From: Jacaranda mimosifolia
Taxonomy: Eukaryota; Streptophyta; Magnoliopsida; Lamiales; Bignoniaceae
NCBI GenBank assembly: GCA_018894105.1
Contig: CM032117.1
Coordinates: forward strand, 32,716,501-32,780,500
DNA length: 64,000 nucleotides
Reading direction: 5' to 3'
Shown: in pieces, positions 22,972 to 34,632 of the stretch
Layout of the letters: each line of letters begins with the position of its first letter
Position numbering within the stretch: the stretch's first letter is position 1
Translations under genes and position numbers: made by a program
Notes under the pieces: generated by a model
What the model was told of the DNA's origin: nothing
Databases searched by the model: none
What the model saw: the letters and a program-made list of their open reading frames with translations, nothing else

Positions 22972-24348
22972 TGTTGGAATAGTACCCCGCAAGCCAATTA
23001 GATTGGCGTGTAAAACTACTCCACTTGTGATAGAATTTTGATTGAATGATATTCACTAAAATGGCCATCTTCATCTTTTGGCATTTATGATTTCTTCACA
23101 TGCATTTGGTTGAAGTCCTTAAATCATACAAGACTATGGGGCTTGGTCACACATATGATGGTGATCATGAAACAAGTCTCTATGGTCATGAGTTGTGAGC
23201 CTATGTCTAATGAATTGGTGAACCTAATGGATCACACATAAAAACTTAAGGAAACTCTTATTTGATAGGAGGAATTTTCTAATGAGTTAGAGAATACCAT
23301 GGTGGGCGGTTTTGCCTAAGGGAGAGATTAAATCGGCTAATTTATTTGGTCACTTTGGCTTAATTAAATTAAGTGTTAAATTAATCAAAATAATTTAAAA
23401 GGTTAAATTAGGCTAATTAAATTAAGGTGTTAATTTAATTGGTGCCATGTGACAATTTAATCAGTCAAAGTCAACTTAAGGTTTTAAGTTAATTTAATTG
23501 ACTTGAGGAGGTAAGTTAAATTAATTAAATTAAAGTGTTAATTTAATTAACTAGTAATCTTAGTTTTGGAGGAAAATCGAATGGAAGAATCCCTTTGAAT
23601 TAAATAAATTGGCTTTTTTAATTTATGAAATTAAAAATCAAAATTCAAGTTAGAGGAATCTAGCAAGTTGGTAAGTTGGCTCATGTGTGGATGGTGTAGC
23701 CTCCAAAGGCTTCATACTCGCCTATAAATACCCCTAAGGGTGGCCAACCATAAACTTGTATTTTTCATGCTTCCATTTTCCTCCAATAGGTAGCACAATT
23801 CATGTGATGAATAACTACTTCCCTAGATTCTCTCCTCTCTCTCTCTTCACCAAAATTGGATCTCTTTCCTCTCCTATTATCTTCATCCTCTTCTCAATTC
23901 TAGCCTAGAGTGTGAGGACTTGAGAGTTCTTCCTAAGTGTGTGGATCACCATTAGAGGCTTCACACTTGGGAAGCTTAGAATTGGACATTGGGCCATCCT
24001 TTTTGGCCGAATTTTGGAGCATTGTTTGGGCGACTTTAGACCAGCCATTCCTCCTTATTTTTGGCCAATTGGAGGCTGTGTAGGAGATGTCTTAGTGTGC
24101 AAAAGTTGGAGCATTAAGGAGCCTTGCGTGTGGAGAACTTGATCCATCAAGTGGATAGAATAAATCCGACTTTGAAGGAGTTCACGAGAAGATCTACCTA
24201 GTTGCCTTTGTTTTTCTTCAAAAGGTAACTCTCTAGCTTTCAAATCTTAATTTATGACATGTCGATGGATCCTTGGGTGAGAGTTAGCGAGTTATATTTT
24301 GCCTATTTTTGTTTTAATTTATGGATCCTTGCCTATCCCCTACTTTCA
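22972..24348 (+). mobile_element. 3' LTR of C1, internally deleted
   Basis: It starts TGTTGGAATAGTACC and ends CTTTCA. About 800-900 bases are missing near 23195, where GGTCATGA jumps to the GAGTTGTGAGCC segment that normally lies much further in. A TATA box lies near 23724. The CCAAT-containing hairpin near the start (GCCAATTAGATTGGC) is present. No target duplication could be confirmed because the right flank is more LTR sequence. Confidence 0.85.
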
Positions 24349-25930
24349 GTGAGTTCCAAGATGGGATTCGTTTCCCATCTGTGAAGAACGGGTTGATCTC
24401 TTATTCTAAGATGATTGATTCCAAGAAATCCATGTGCAAGGTGATATGATAATTTGGAAAAGGAGTTTTCCAAAGTTAAGGTCATAATGAGGAATCAAAC
24501 ATCAAGAATAGATACATAGTCATCGACACTATTAGGAAGCTGGCAAATATCTTGCCCTAGATCTCTTTTAGGAGATAGAAAATGGAATAACCGTATTTGC
24601 ATGGCAATTGTAAGTGATAATGGTTCACCTATAACTAATTCATCCAATTGGTTGGGCTCCATAAGCTTGTGCTAGACATCGACTATGTAGATTGGGTACT
24701 CTTCAATTAATGGAGATTAATTGATAGAATGATTAGTTTAAAAGAGTTTAGACTAATCGAAATATTCAATATTCAATAAATCACAAAGAGTTGTGAGCCC
24801 ATGTCTAATTAATTGGTGAACCTAAAGGGTCACACACAAAATCCTAGAACACTTTCATTTGATTGAAGAAATTATCTAAGAGGTTAGATAATTAAGGTGA
24901 TCAAGTTAATTGGAGGGAGAGACCAAATTGACTAATTATTAATTGAATGGCTTGATTGATTTAAGCATTAAAATAATTTAAAGGGTTAAATTATGCCAAT
25001 TAAATGAAAGAGTTAATTTAATTCGTGCCATATGACAATTTTAATTAGTCAAAGTCAACTAAAAGAGTTAAGTTGATTTTATTAACTTAAGGAGTCAAGT
25101 TAATCTAATTAAATTAAAGAGTTAGTTTAATTAGAAGGGAAATCTAACTTTTGAGGGAATGTTAAATAGATGAGTCCATTTGATATTAGTGAGTTGAAAT
25201 TTTTAATTTGGGAAATTAAAAATGCAACTTGACTAGCTAAGTGGCATCTTATGTGGCATAGTTAGGTGTGTGTGATAGAAGCTTCCATAAGCCTCCATCT
25301 CACACTATAAAACCCCCCTCATGGCCGGCCCTTTAGGAGTTAAAAAAGAAATTCCAGCTGCATTTTTCCTCCATTCCAGTAGTGATCTCATGTGTTGAGA
25401 GAAGTCACTCTCTAGATTCACTCCAACAACTGTCTCTCTCCAATAACTTCCTCACACTTTCTTCTTCATCTTCCTTCATCCTCCTCATCTTTCTAGCTGA
25501 TTGAGAGAGGATTGAGAGTGGCTTTAGGTGTGTGGAGTAGCTTTAGAGGCTTCACATTTAGGGAGCTTTCGTTTGCTGAATAAGATCTTCCAAGTTTGTG
25601 ATCGATTTTGGTGTTGATTGTCAATCGGCGGTTTTGCTTCAAGAGTTTTTCTTTTGCCACCTATTGGAGCACATCTTGGAGGATCTTTTGGCAGCAAAGG
25701 TTGCTGTCAAAGCTGTCCATTGGAGAGGAGTTAGAGATCCTTGGAGAAAAAGGTGAATTCCTAGCTTGAAAGGAGTTCCTTTGTGAGAGCTAGCTTGTTT
25801 ACCTTTCATTTTCATGTTACCTTTTCAATCCAATTTTGAGGCATAAAGTAGATCCCTGGGTTGAGGATGTCTTGGTTAAGTTTGTCTATTTTGCAAATTA
25901 TTATGAATCCTAACACCTCCTCTACTTACA
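24349..25930 (+). mobile_element. 5'-truncated Copia LTR
   Basis: A second LTR of the family follows directly, beginning in the GTGAGTTCCAAGATGGGATT region and ending CTCCTCTACTTACA at 25930. It includes a TATA box near 25306. It is followed not by a primer-binding site but by minus-strand RNase H sequence of C4. It is probably a solo LTR inserted in C4 whose 5' part was lost by recombination with the preceding LTR. Confidence 0.75.
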
Positions 25931-25985
25931 CTACATCTAAATCTTGGATGATTTTTTTTTTAATCCAAACACCTGCCTTTTGCGG
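25931..25985 (-). pseudogene. Copia RNase H fragment (C4), left of the inserted LTR
   Basis: On the minus strand it contains GCAAAAGGCAGGTGTTTGGA, which matches the AAGGAAGGTGTTTGGATGAA segment of C1 RNase H at about 13972. It continues the RNase H piece that ends at 27921, showing that the 1.9-kb LTR between them was inserted into C4. Confidence 0.7.
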
Positions 25986-27915
25986 TGTAGCGCCCCGAAA
26001 CTAGAGCTTCTACCCCTAGATTGAGGTGTTACGAAAATGATATTGTTTCACAGGATTTACAAATAAAACATCTTTATTGATCAACTTTTTTTATAATACA
26101 AGCTTCAATGTGTACAACGGAGTAAACAAAATAAACTTGAGCTAGCAAAAAAAATAAACACAACTCTTTTCTATCTTTCTTCTCATGCAAAATAATATTT
26201 TGGGGATAAAACGTAAGTTCATAGAATTTAGTAAAATTTATAACTGAAGAGGGAGGAATGAAGCGATTATAGAATTAATAAGGAGTAAGAGTACGATTTA
26301 TGAATTATGGTTGAACTATTTTATCCATCACCCTTATATCTTCAACATTAATTCACCCTTGTGCCTCTCCAATGCCCACCTCGAGTGGCTGCTCAGAGGG
26401 AAATAATGGCGATACGGTCGACTGCATATCGCAGATTGGTCTATTGAGATGCCTAACCTCCAGATAGATGCAAGACCAACCAACAATGGGAACAATTCAG
26501 CATAAGATTACCGTTAGCCCAACGCCACCCAGTTCTTATACCGAATAATTCCAGGGCCCAACATTCATGAATAATTGCAATCAATACTGTCATTGAACAT
26601 TTCATTGCTTTTGATGAATGTGCCGATGTTCATCAAGAATGATAGAATGAATTCAACAATACAGTTTCAAATCCATAACGATAGGTGAAACAAGGAGCAA
26701 GGAATACAACAAGGAATATGAATGAAATAAAGATTTCGGGTTAAAGTTGAAAAGTATAAGTTTTTTTTCCCCTAAACTTTAGAGAAATTTTGTGGTAAAA
26801 TTTCAACATTTGGTATATTTTGAAAATAGTTTTGATTTAAAATCCGGAAGTAGAATAGAAAATAACATGATTCAAGAACCAAAATAATTCTCCAGAATCA
26901 AGGAATAAGGCAAGAAAGATAGTAAGAAAAGTTATAAACTTTACCTAAATTTCCAAGCTTTTATCGATAATGTTGGCTCGATTTCTTTTCTCTTTCCTTC
27001 ACCAACCCTAGCTCAATTTTCTTGATTTTATGGGCTAAATATGTTTTGTGTGTTTGGTGTGTGTTGTATGTGTTGAAGAAAATTTATGGGCTATGTTAGT
27101 TATTTATAGATTTGATTCAAGGGTATTTTTGTAAAGAAATTTACTTTTAGGGGGCTAATCTAATATTAATGACTAGGTCCTAGGGGTTTAAAGTAGCATT
27201 TATGAGGTGTTTAAGTAGATTAGGGGCTTGGCCGAGTAAGATTCTTCCAATTAGGCTTAAAGGGGATTTTCTTAGATTTTCCTAATTAGATAGATATTTA
27301 TGAGGTTTAAATAGAAAAGTGCCATGTGGTGGACGAGTTGTAAGTTCATTTATTAAATGTCAAACCCTCCAATAGTATTCTTACATTTTAGGGAACATGT
27401 GTGAAACAATTTTGTAGAGAATTTCACAAGAGATATTATAGAATAAAAAATTAATTTCTTTGTTCTTGAATGGTCTTCATGACCGACTTTTAAGGTATGT
27501 GGAGTAAAAAAAAAATTATTTTGTTTATTTTATTAATAGTTTTAAGAAGGAATTTTTTTTTGGTAATATTTTTAGAAAAATCAAAATTTGGGGGAAATTG
27601 TATAAATAGGTGTAAAATTTCTAAAATTCATTAAATATGTTAAAATAAGAAATTTTTTTATTATTCCTTGAATTTTAAAAAGGTATTTAAATAAGGAGAT
27701 ATTTTAGAAAGTTTACAAAATTTAGAAACTCAAAGAAAATGTTATTATAAATATTATAAATAGGTGTAATAATTTCCAGAAATCCTAGAATGGAGTAAAC
27801 GATGATATTTTTATAGAAAAATTATTATAGAGTACCAAAAATTTCAAAAGGAATTCTTTAGATGTAAAAGTTTTCAGAATTTGCATTCTTTAATTTTTTT
27901 TTGGGTCCTTACTTA
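25986..27915 (+). mobile_element. Chromovirus-like (Gypsy) solo LTR
   Basis: This 1.93-kb insertion starts TGTAGCGCCCCGAAAC, with GAGGTGTTACG shortly after, the paired start typical of some plant Gypsy LTRs. The 5-bp sequence CGGTG occurs on both sides (25983-25987, 27916-27920), and the flanks join into continuous C4 RNase H when it is removed. It has no coding sequence. Family assignment rests on its start, which resembles 43790 and 62247. Whether it starts with TG or with the base after the repeat is ambiguous. Confidence 0.7.
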
Positions 27916-29033
27916 CGGTGTATAAGACCACAATATACTTTGCCTCAATGGTTGAATCGGCCATGGTTTCTCGCTTGGAACTCTTCTAACTCATTGCACT
28001 TCCTATTGAGGCAAAATCTTCATCGGATTGGGAACTAGAATTTGAAAACCTTTCAAGTTTCAATTCTTCATAACTATATACTAAAAATAAATTCTTAGTT
28101 CTTTTCAAGTACTTTAGGATTGTCTTTATAGCTTTCCAGTGACTCTTACTGGGATTGGATTAGTAGCAACTCTTAACACTTAGAGCGAGAGCTACATTCG
28201 GTCTTGTACATAGTTTAGCATGTATTATGCTTCCAATAGCGGATGCATAAGGTATGTGGGATAGCTTTTTTTTCTCCATCTCGACCTTAGGGGCCATAAA
28301 CTTGGAGAGACAAATGTAATGTCCCATAGAGAGGTATCCCTTCTTAGATTCCTCCATACTAAACCTCTTCAGCATCTTATCTATGTACATGGATTGGGAG
28401 AGCCCTAACATCCTCCTTGATCTATCTCTATAGATCCATATTCCCAATACATAATATGCTTCTCCCAAATTCTTCATAGAGAATTATGAAGATAACTATG
28501 CTTTAGTACATTCTAATGTCTCTTTCTCATTCCCAATGAGAAGGGTGTTATTGGCAAAAAGTATAATAAATTGTATCGAACTCCCACTAGCTTTTTTGTA
28601 CACACAAGGTTTATACACATTTTTGATGAAGTAAAATGATTGACTGTCTAGTCAATATAAGTTCCATCTTCGGGATGCTTGCTTGAATCCATAAATGGAC
28701 CTTTGGAGTTTGCAAACTTTTTGCTCACTCCCTTTGGATGTATAACCTTGTGGTTGCTCCATACAATTTCCTTATCAATGTTTCCATTGAGAAAAATGCA
28801 GTCTTTGCATCCATTTGCCAAATTTCCTAGTGGTGGTAAGTGGCTATGGCAAGCATAATCATTATGAACTTAGGAATAGTGATCCATGAAAAGGTTTCCT
28901 CGAAGTCAAATACTGGGTCTTTGAGTATAACCTTTTGTCACTATTCTAGCCTTAAAGGTAGTTACCTCTCCATCGAATCCAACCTTATGCTTATAAATCC
29001 ATTTGCAACCAATGGATATTATACCCTTCAATG
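27916..29033 (-). pseudogene. Copia RT / RNase H remnant (C4)
   Basis: On the minus strand it carries MKNLGEAYYVLGIWIYRDRS, LGLSQSMYIDKMLKRFSMEE and the following RNase H start. The RT catalytic box near 28560 is decayed, with LPIT in place of YVDD. The front part runs to 29033, where a plus-strand LTR begins (TGTTAGAATAG). Many stops are present. Confidence 0.85.
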
Positions 29034-29558
29034 TGTTAGAATAGTGTCTGGCAGGCCAATTAGATTGGCATGTAGAACTACTCCATGTAACAATCTTGAT
29101 TGAATGATATTCAATAAAATGGACATCTTCATCTTATGCATTTTATGATTTCTTCACATGCATGTGGTTGAAGCCCTTAAATCATACAAGACTACGGGAC
29201 TTGGTCATACATATGATGATAATCATGAAACAAGTCTCTATAGTCATGATTTTAAATATTCCAAATCATAGAATCTTATGAGATGGGCATCTAAGATTCA
29301 GATAAACTTGCACTAATGATACATACTCCAAGGGCCTGGATATTGCCCCGTTTCATAGGCAATCTATATTAGACATTGATGCATGTTAGTGGGTACTTGT
29401 TAGAGAACAAGTTCACCGAAGACCCGCTTATAGAATCCATGAGGTAGCCGTAGTGGCACGTTGGTAATGGCAAGTTCTCTAGCTTATGATAATTTATATA
29501 ATTAGTCATTTTACTTGAGGTTCCACAGTGACCTTGTATTTAGCCATTTAGGTCCTTG
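29034..29558 (+). mobile_element. Copia LTR, first part
   Basis: It begins TGTTAGAATAGTGTCTGGCA, carries the GCCAATTAGATTGGC hairpin, and follows the family LTR until about 29552 (GCCATTTAGGTCCTTG). It then switches to an LTR end in the opposite orientation. It sits inside C4. Confidence 0.8.
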
Positions 29559-29726
29559 TGAAGAGAGGAGAGGTGCAAGGATCCATAATTAAAATAAAAA
29601 ATAAGGCAAAAATTAACTTGCATCTCCTAACCAAGGATCAATCATCATGTCATAAACTAGGATTTGGAAGCAAGAAGATTACCTTCGAAGAACAACAAGG
29701 TAACAAAGTAGATTTTCCTCTCAGGG
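29559..29726 (-). mobile_element. Copia LTR 3' end, inverted fragment
   Basis: Starting TGAAGAGAGGAGAGGTGCAA, this is the minus-strand 3' end of a family LTR, including the GGATCCATAATT and ACTAGGATTTGGAAGCAAG motifs. It breaks off at about 29726 where leader sequence of C5 begins. Confidence 0.7.
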
Positions 29727-30600
29727 GTGAGGAATTTGATAAAATAGTAGGAGAAAAACATGCTTGAAAGTCCATAAACATGTTTTCTAATATCAAATTC
29801 AATCAAATGCTTATATTCTCTTTTTTGCCTTTATAGATTTGTGAAATCTCAAGCATGACCATGAATTAACTAAGCATCATATTGGAATCTAATAAACTAA
29901 CTAGGCTGAATTACCACGATTGGCTATGAAACCTCAAAATTGTTCTTGACTCTGAGAAACGGACTTATGTCCTAACTCAAAGTCCGCCCCGACACCATAG
30001 GCGAGGATGCTGATCAAGAGGTATGTGAAACGTTCACTAAATAGGTAGAGGATGACCTCCAGACCTGTTGCCTTATGATGGCCTCCAAGTCCGGTGAGCT
30101 TCAAAAGTCTCATGTGCACATGAAAGGTGCTTCTGAGATTCATTTACACCTACAAATAGGACATGAGAAGTACATGTACTCTAAGGAGCTCTTTTGGACT
30201 AGGATGATGGAGGGGTCTAGTGTCTATGATCATGGGCTTTAGATAATTGGGCTTATTAAGAAGCTCACTACTTTGGAAGTAGTGATGGACAACGACCTCT
30301 ATGTGGATTTGATCCTTCAATCCTTGCCTAACTCTTTTGACCAATTCGTGATGAACTGTAATATGTCCAAACCTTTAATGCTTACTTCCTCATCCAAGTC
30401 TAAAGGCCCAAGAGGAAAAGAAGAAAGGAGGTAAGAAGCAGAGGATTTCTCTTTTGAAGGGAAAGGGAGCATTAAAACTGTCCGGTGGGGTCAAGAAGAA
30501 GAAGGAGGATAAGAAGGATGGCACTTGTTTCTACTATGGTAAGACAGGCCATTGAAAGCGAGACTGCAAAGAATATCTTGCAACCTTTGGGAAGGGTATG
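29727..30600 (+). pseudogene. gag: Copia leader end and gag remnant (C5)
   Basis: Leader sequence (GGGGTGAGGAATTTGATAAA) leads to a gag start near 29855. Gag covers about 29855-30600 and ends in a good zinc knuckle near 30530-30575 (CFYYGKTGH, a stop, then RDCKEYL), in which the second cysteine and the residue after the histidine are changed. Frameshifts and stops occur. This is the longest gag remnant in the window. Confidence 0.75.
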
Positions 30601-30973
30601 TACTTTATTAAAATGCACTTAATGACCAATTCTTCCTCATAGGTATTTGATATCGCATATGGTTCTTGCCTTTGTAATCCATTATAGGGGATGGAAAGAA
30701 GAAGGAGTCTAAGCATGAGGATTTGATCCCACGCCTTGGCAATAGAGCAAAAGTTGCGGCCAAAGTTGAAGGTGTTATGAAGTTAGACTTACGGAACTCC
30801 TTGATTGTATTGGATCCTTGTTACTTTGTACCAACTTTTGTGAAGAATATTATTTCAATTTCCATTTTGGATAGTGAAGGATTTGATTTGTCAATATCAA
30901 ATGGGAAATTGAAAGTAATAAAGAATGGTTCTTTAATTGCAATGGGTACATTTAGTAATGGATTATATATTTT

Positions 30974-31097
30974 GGATTCTCAACCATCACTTATGCACAT
31001 TCAACCAAGTAAAAGAAAATTAGATAACCAAGAAAGGATTCTCAACCACCAGTTATGCACATTCAACCTAGTAAAAGAAAATTAGATAACCAAGAAA
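30974..31097. repeat. 62-bp tandem duplication in C5
   Basis: GGATTCTCAACCA followed by ATGCACATTCAACC and AGTAAAAGAAAATTAGATAA occurs twice, 62 bases apart, with few differences. The duplication breaks the reading frame between protease and integrase. Confidence 0.9.
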
Positions 31098-31143
31098 GTG
31101 CCACTTTGTGGCATGTAAGACTTGGACATATTTTTCAAAATAG

Positions 31144-31445
31144 GATGAACATGATAGAAGCCCTTAAAGCACTAAATGTTAGTAGCATAGAGGATCTTCC
31201 TACTTGTGAATCTTGTTTAAAAAAAAAAATGACCAAGGCTCCTTTTGTAGGACAAATGGAGTGAACCACAAGTCCTTTGGATTTGATCCATACGGATGAA
31301 CAAGATAGAAGACCTCAAAGCACTAAATTTTAGTGGCATAGATGATCTTCTTATTTGTGAATCTTGTTTAAAAGGAAAAATGACCAAGGCTCTCTTTGTA
31401 TGGCGAACGGAGTGAACCACAAGTCGTTTAGATTTAACCATATAG
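31144..31445. repeat. 151-bp tandem duplication in C5 integrase
   Basis: The zinc-domain segment GATGAACA...ACTTGTGAATCTTGTTTAAA through GATTTGATCCATA appears twice, 151 bases apart. The second unit has diverged by point changes and a frameshift. Other copies of the family have one unit. Confidence 0.88.
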
Positions 31446-32200
31446 ATGTTTGTGGACCACTAAGATTTAGTGCAAGAAGAGGCTATTCTTACTTTATTAA
31501 TTGATGATCATACTCGGTTCAGACACGTGTATCTTATGAAGTACAAGTCCGAAGCTGTTAAAAAGTTCAAAGAGTATATGAATGAAGTAGAAAAGCAGCA
31601 AGGACTTAGTATTAAAGCTCTTTAATTGGATCGAGAAAGGATATACTTAAATACCGATTTTTTGGATTATCTAAAAGAGAATAGGATTCTCTCACAATTG
31701 ACTCCACCTGGCACACCCCAACATAATGGAGTAGCCGACAGGAGAAACCATACATTTTTGGACATGGTACATTTCTTGATGAGCTTCACCGATGTGCCTA
31801 TATCCTTTTTAGGATACACCCTTGATACGACAGTGAGGCTACTAAAATAGTACCCTCAAAGTCAGTGCCAAATACACCGCATGAGATGTGGTATGGCAAA
31901 ACACCCTCTTACTCTTATTTAAGAGTTTGGGGGGTCTCTTGTATACGTCAAGAGACTAGTGGGAGATAAGTTGGATGCAAGATTCACTTCATGAAAGTTT
32001 GTGGGATACCTAAAAGAGTCTTTGGGTTATTATTTCTATGATCCCTCAGAACAAAAGGTGTTTGTTTTGAGGAACGCCACAATTTTCTATTAGATAGAAA
32101 ATGCATTATCATTGAACTTGATGAAGTTCGAGATGATCATATTATCCCACAAGTGGTAGAAATAATAGATCATCTTGAGCCCAGCACACAATTCCTTCAT

Positions 32201-33034
32201 GAAATGGGGCAAATGGATAGTGATTCGAAGACCTACGAGGAAGCTATGTTGGACATAGATTCAGGACATTAGCTTGAAGCTTGAAATTTGAAATGGACTC
32301 CATGTACTCCAACAAAGTATGGACTTTGGTAGACCCACCAGAGGGTATAGTACCCATTGGTTGCAAAATGGATCTATAAGTGAAAGCTAGGAGTCAATAG
32401 AGAGGTAACAACCTTTACGGTTAGACTAGTGGCAAAAGGTTATACTCGAAAAGCCAGTATTGATTTTTAGGAAACCTTTTCACTGATTGCTATGCCTAAT
32501 TCCATTAGGATTATGCTTGCCATAGCCATTTACTATGACTATGAGATATGGCAAATGGATGTAAAGACTACTTTTCTCAATGAAAATAATGAAGAAGAAA
32601 TCTATATGGAGCAACCTCATGGTTTTACATCCAAAGGGAGTAAGCAAAAGGTTTGCAAACTCTGAAGGTCCATCTATGGACTAAAGCAAGCATCCCAAAG
32701 TTGGAACATACGTTTTGACAAGATAGTCGAATCGTTTCGCTTTATCAAAAATGTGTATAGGCCTTATGTGTGTAAAAAGGTTAGTGGGAGTTCAATACAG
32801 TTTATTGTGCTTTATGTCGATGACATTCTTCTCATTGGAAATGCGAAAGAAGGGTTAAAGTGTACTAAAGCATAGTTATCTTCGCAATTCTCCATGAAAG
32901 ATTTGGGAGAAGCATCATTCATATTGGAAATGCGGATCTATAGAGATAGATCAAAGAAGATGTTGGGGCTTTTCCAAACCACATACATTGACAAGATACT
33001 AAAGAGGTTTAGTATGGAAGAATCTAAGAAGAGA
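32201..33034 (+). pseudogene. Copia reverse transcriptase remnant (C5)
   Basis: The region contains the QMDVKTTFLNENNEEEIYME block near 32555, an intact catalytic box LYVDDILLIGN near 32815, and MKDLGEASFILEMRIYRDRS near 32900. It stops abruptly at 33034 within the LKRFSMEESKKR block, where inverted LTR sequence starts. RNase H and the 3' LTR of this element are missing. Stops and frameshifts occur upstream. Confidence 0.88.
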
Positions 33035-33411
33035 TTCTCTAATAAGCACCCACTAACATGCATCATGTCCAACATGGATTACCCATTAAACGGGGCAATA
33101 TCCAACCCATTGGAATATGCATAATTAGTGCAAGTTTGTCCGAATCTTATATGCCCTTTCTCATAAGATTCTATGACTTGGAATATTTAAAATCATCATC
33201 TTAGAGACCTGTTTCATGATCACCATCATATGTGTGACCAAGTCCTGTAATCTTGTATGATTTAAGGGTTCAATCAAATGCAAGTGAAGTATAAAAAGTA
33301 TAAGATGAAGACGACTATTTTATAAGAGAATATCATTCAATCAAGATTGTCTCACTATTGTAGTAATATTAAAAGTCAATTCTAATTGGTTGTGGGGCAC
33401 TATTCCAACAT
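33035..33411 (-). mobile_element. Copia LTR 5' portion, inverted
   Basis: Read on the minus strand this is the first 377 bases of the family LTR (ends CCAACA at 33411, that is TGTTGG on the minus strand). It corresponds to 48631-49006, where the LTR is complete. Confidence 0.85.
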
Positions 33412-33797
33412 GGACTATTCATTAGAGGTTCCACACATGGGGAGCTTAGAGTTGGTTGATTGAACCTCTTTGTGGCCGATTTTGGTGCTTTGATTGGGTG
33501 ACCAAGGAGCTGTGTTTTCTCCTAATTTTTGGTCAACAACTTGCTGTGCAAAAGTTGTGGAATTTTGGAGGCTTTGAAGTGGAGAAATCGGATCAAGATT
33601 GTGGAGCTGTTGATCTTCAATCGGAGCTGTCCTTTGGGAGATCTACTTGATTCCTTTGATTCCTTCATCAAAGGTAATTTTCAACCTTTAAATGCTTATT
33701 TATGGCATATAGTTAGATCCTTGGGATGGAGATGATTAGTTTAGTTTTGCCTTATTTTGGTTTAATTTTATGGATCCCAATCTATCTCCAACCTTAA
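33412..33797 (+). mobile_element. Copia LTR 3' portion
   Basis: A plus-strand piece of the last part of the family LTR (from CATTAGAGGTTCCACAC to GATCCCAATCTATCTCC). It lies between two inverted LTR pieces, giving back-to-back LTR halves. It is also present at 49007-49387. Confidence 0.8.
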
Positions 33798-34632
33798 CAA
33801 TCAATATATTATAAACTAGGATTTGGAAGCAAGAAAGTTATCTTTGAAGAAAAACAAGGCAACAATGTAGATCTTCCCTTTGAACTGTTCCAAAGCAAGA
33901 TCACCACTCTCTACTCCAAGTATCAATTTCACCACACCAAAGGCTCCTTAATGCAACAACTTTTGCTCACCAAAGGGCCTCCAAAACAGCTTCAAAGTGG
34001 CCAAAAATGAGGAGGAAAAACAGCTCTAAAATTGCCCAAGCTATCTTCCAAAAATTGGCCACTAATGAAGAATCAAACTCCAAACTTAAGCTTCTCAAGT
34101 GTGAAGCCTCTAATGGTGATCCACACAGCTAGGAAGTACTCTCAATTTATCACACTCTAAGCTAGAATAGAATGGAGAAGAAGATGATAGGAGATAGATA
34201 GAGGTGGTGGTTTTGGCGATGACAGAAAAGGGGGAGATTTTAGGGAGGTAATTACTCAACAATGAGTTGTGCTAACTTTTGGAGGGAAAATGGAAGCATG
34301 GAATAATCTTGCTTGGCTGGCCACTCGAGGGTATTTATAGTGTGAATGGAAGCAATTGGAAGCTTCCTTCACACTTTTCCCACTAGGGCCAACTTGCTAG
34401 ATTTGATTCTAGCTTGAATTGAATTTTAATTTCATAAATTAAAAATTCCAACTCAATAAATTCAAATGGACTCTTCTATTTGATTTTTCCTCCAAAACAC
34501 AAATTTCCTAGTTACTCAAATTAACACTTTAATTTAATTGATTTAATATAACTCATGAAGTTAATTAAGTCAACTTAATTCTTTAAGCTGACTTTGACTA
34601 ATTAAATTGTCACATGGCACCAATAAATTAAT
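33798..34632 (-). mobile_element. Copia LTR 3' region, inverted (left of the MULE)
   Basis: Minus-strand LTR from near its 3' end (AAACTAGGATTTGGAAGC) through a TATA box near 34333 (GGTATTTATAGTG) to the AT-rich U3 motif block. The MULE is inserted after its TAAATTAAT (34624-34632). Confidence 0.8.

Larger units (their letters stand above)
30601..32200 (+). pseudogene. Copia protease / integrase remnant (C5)
   Basis: The protease region near 30625-30665 is damaged. The following linker is open for 120 codons (30723-31085; MKLDLRNSLIVLDPCYFVPT). The integrase zinc domain (ATLWHVRLGHIF, then LPTCESCLKKKM) lies near 31100-31235 and is partly repeated near 31295-31445. The core has LTPPGTPQHNGVADRRN (about 31700), the Copia Q/N-G-V-A-R-R-N block around the catalytic glutamate position. 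The C-terminal block ends near 32200. Confidence 0.85.

Noticed and set aside
22967..24353. Target-site duplication around the LTR 22972-24348
   Set aside because: Left flank GAAAT and right flank GTGAG do not match. The left is the C1 polypurine tract and the right is other LTR sequence.
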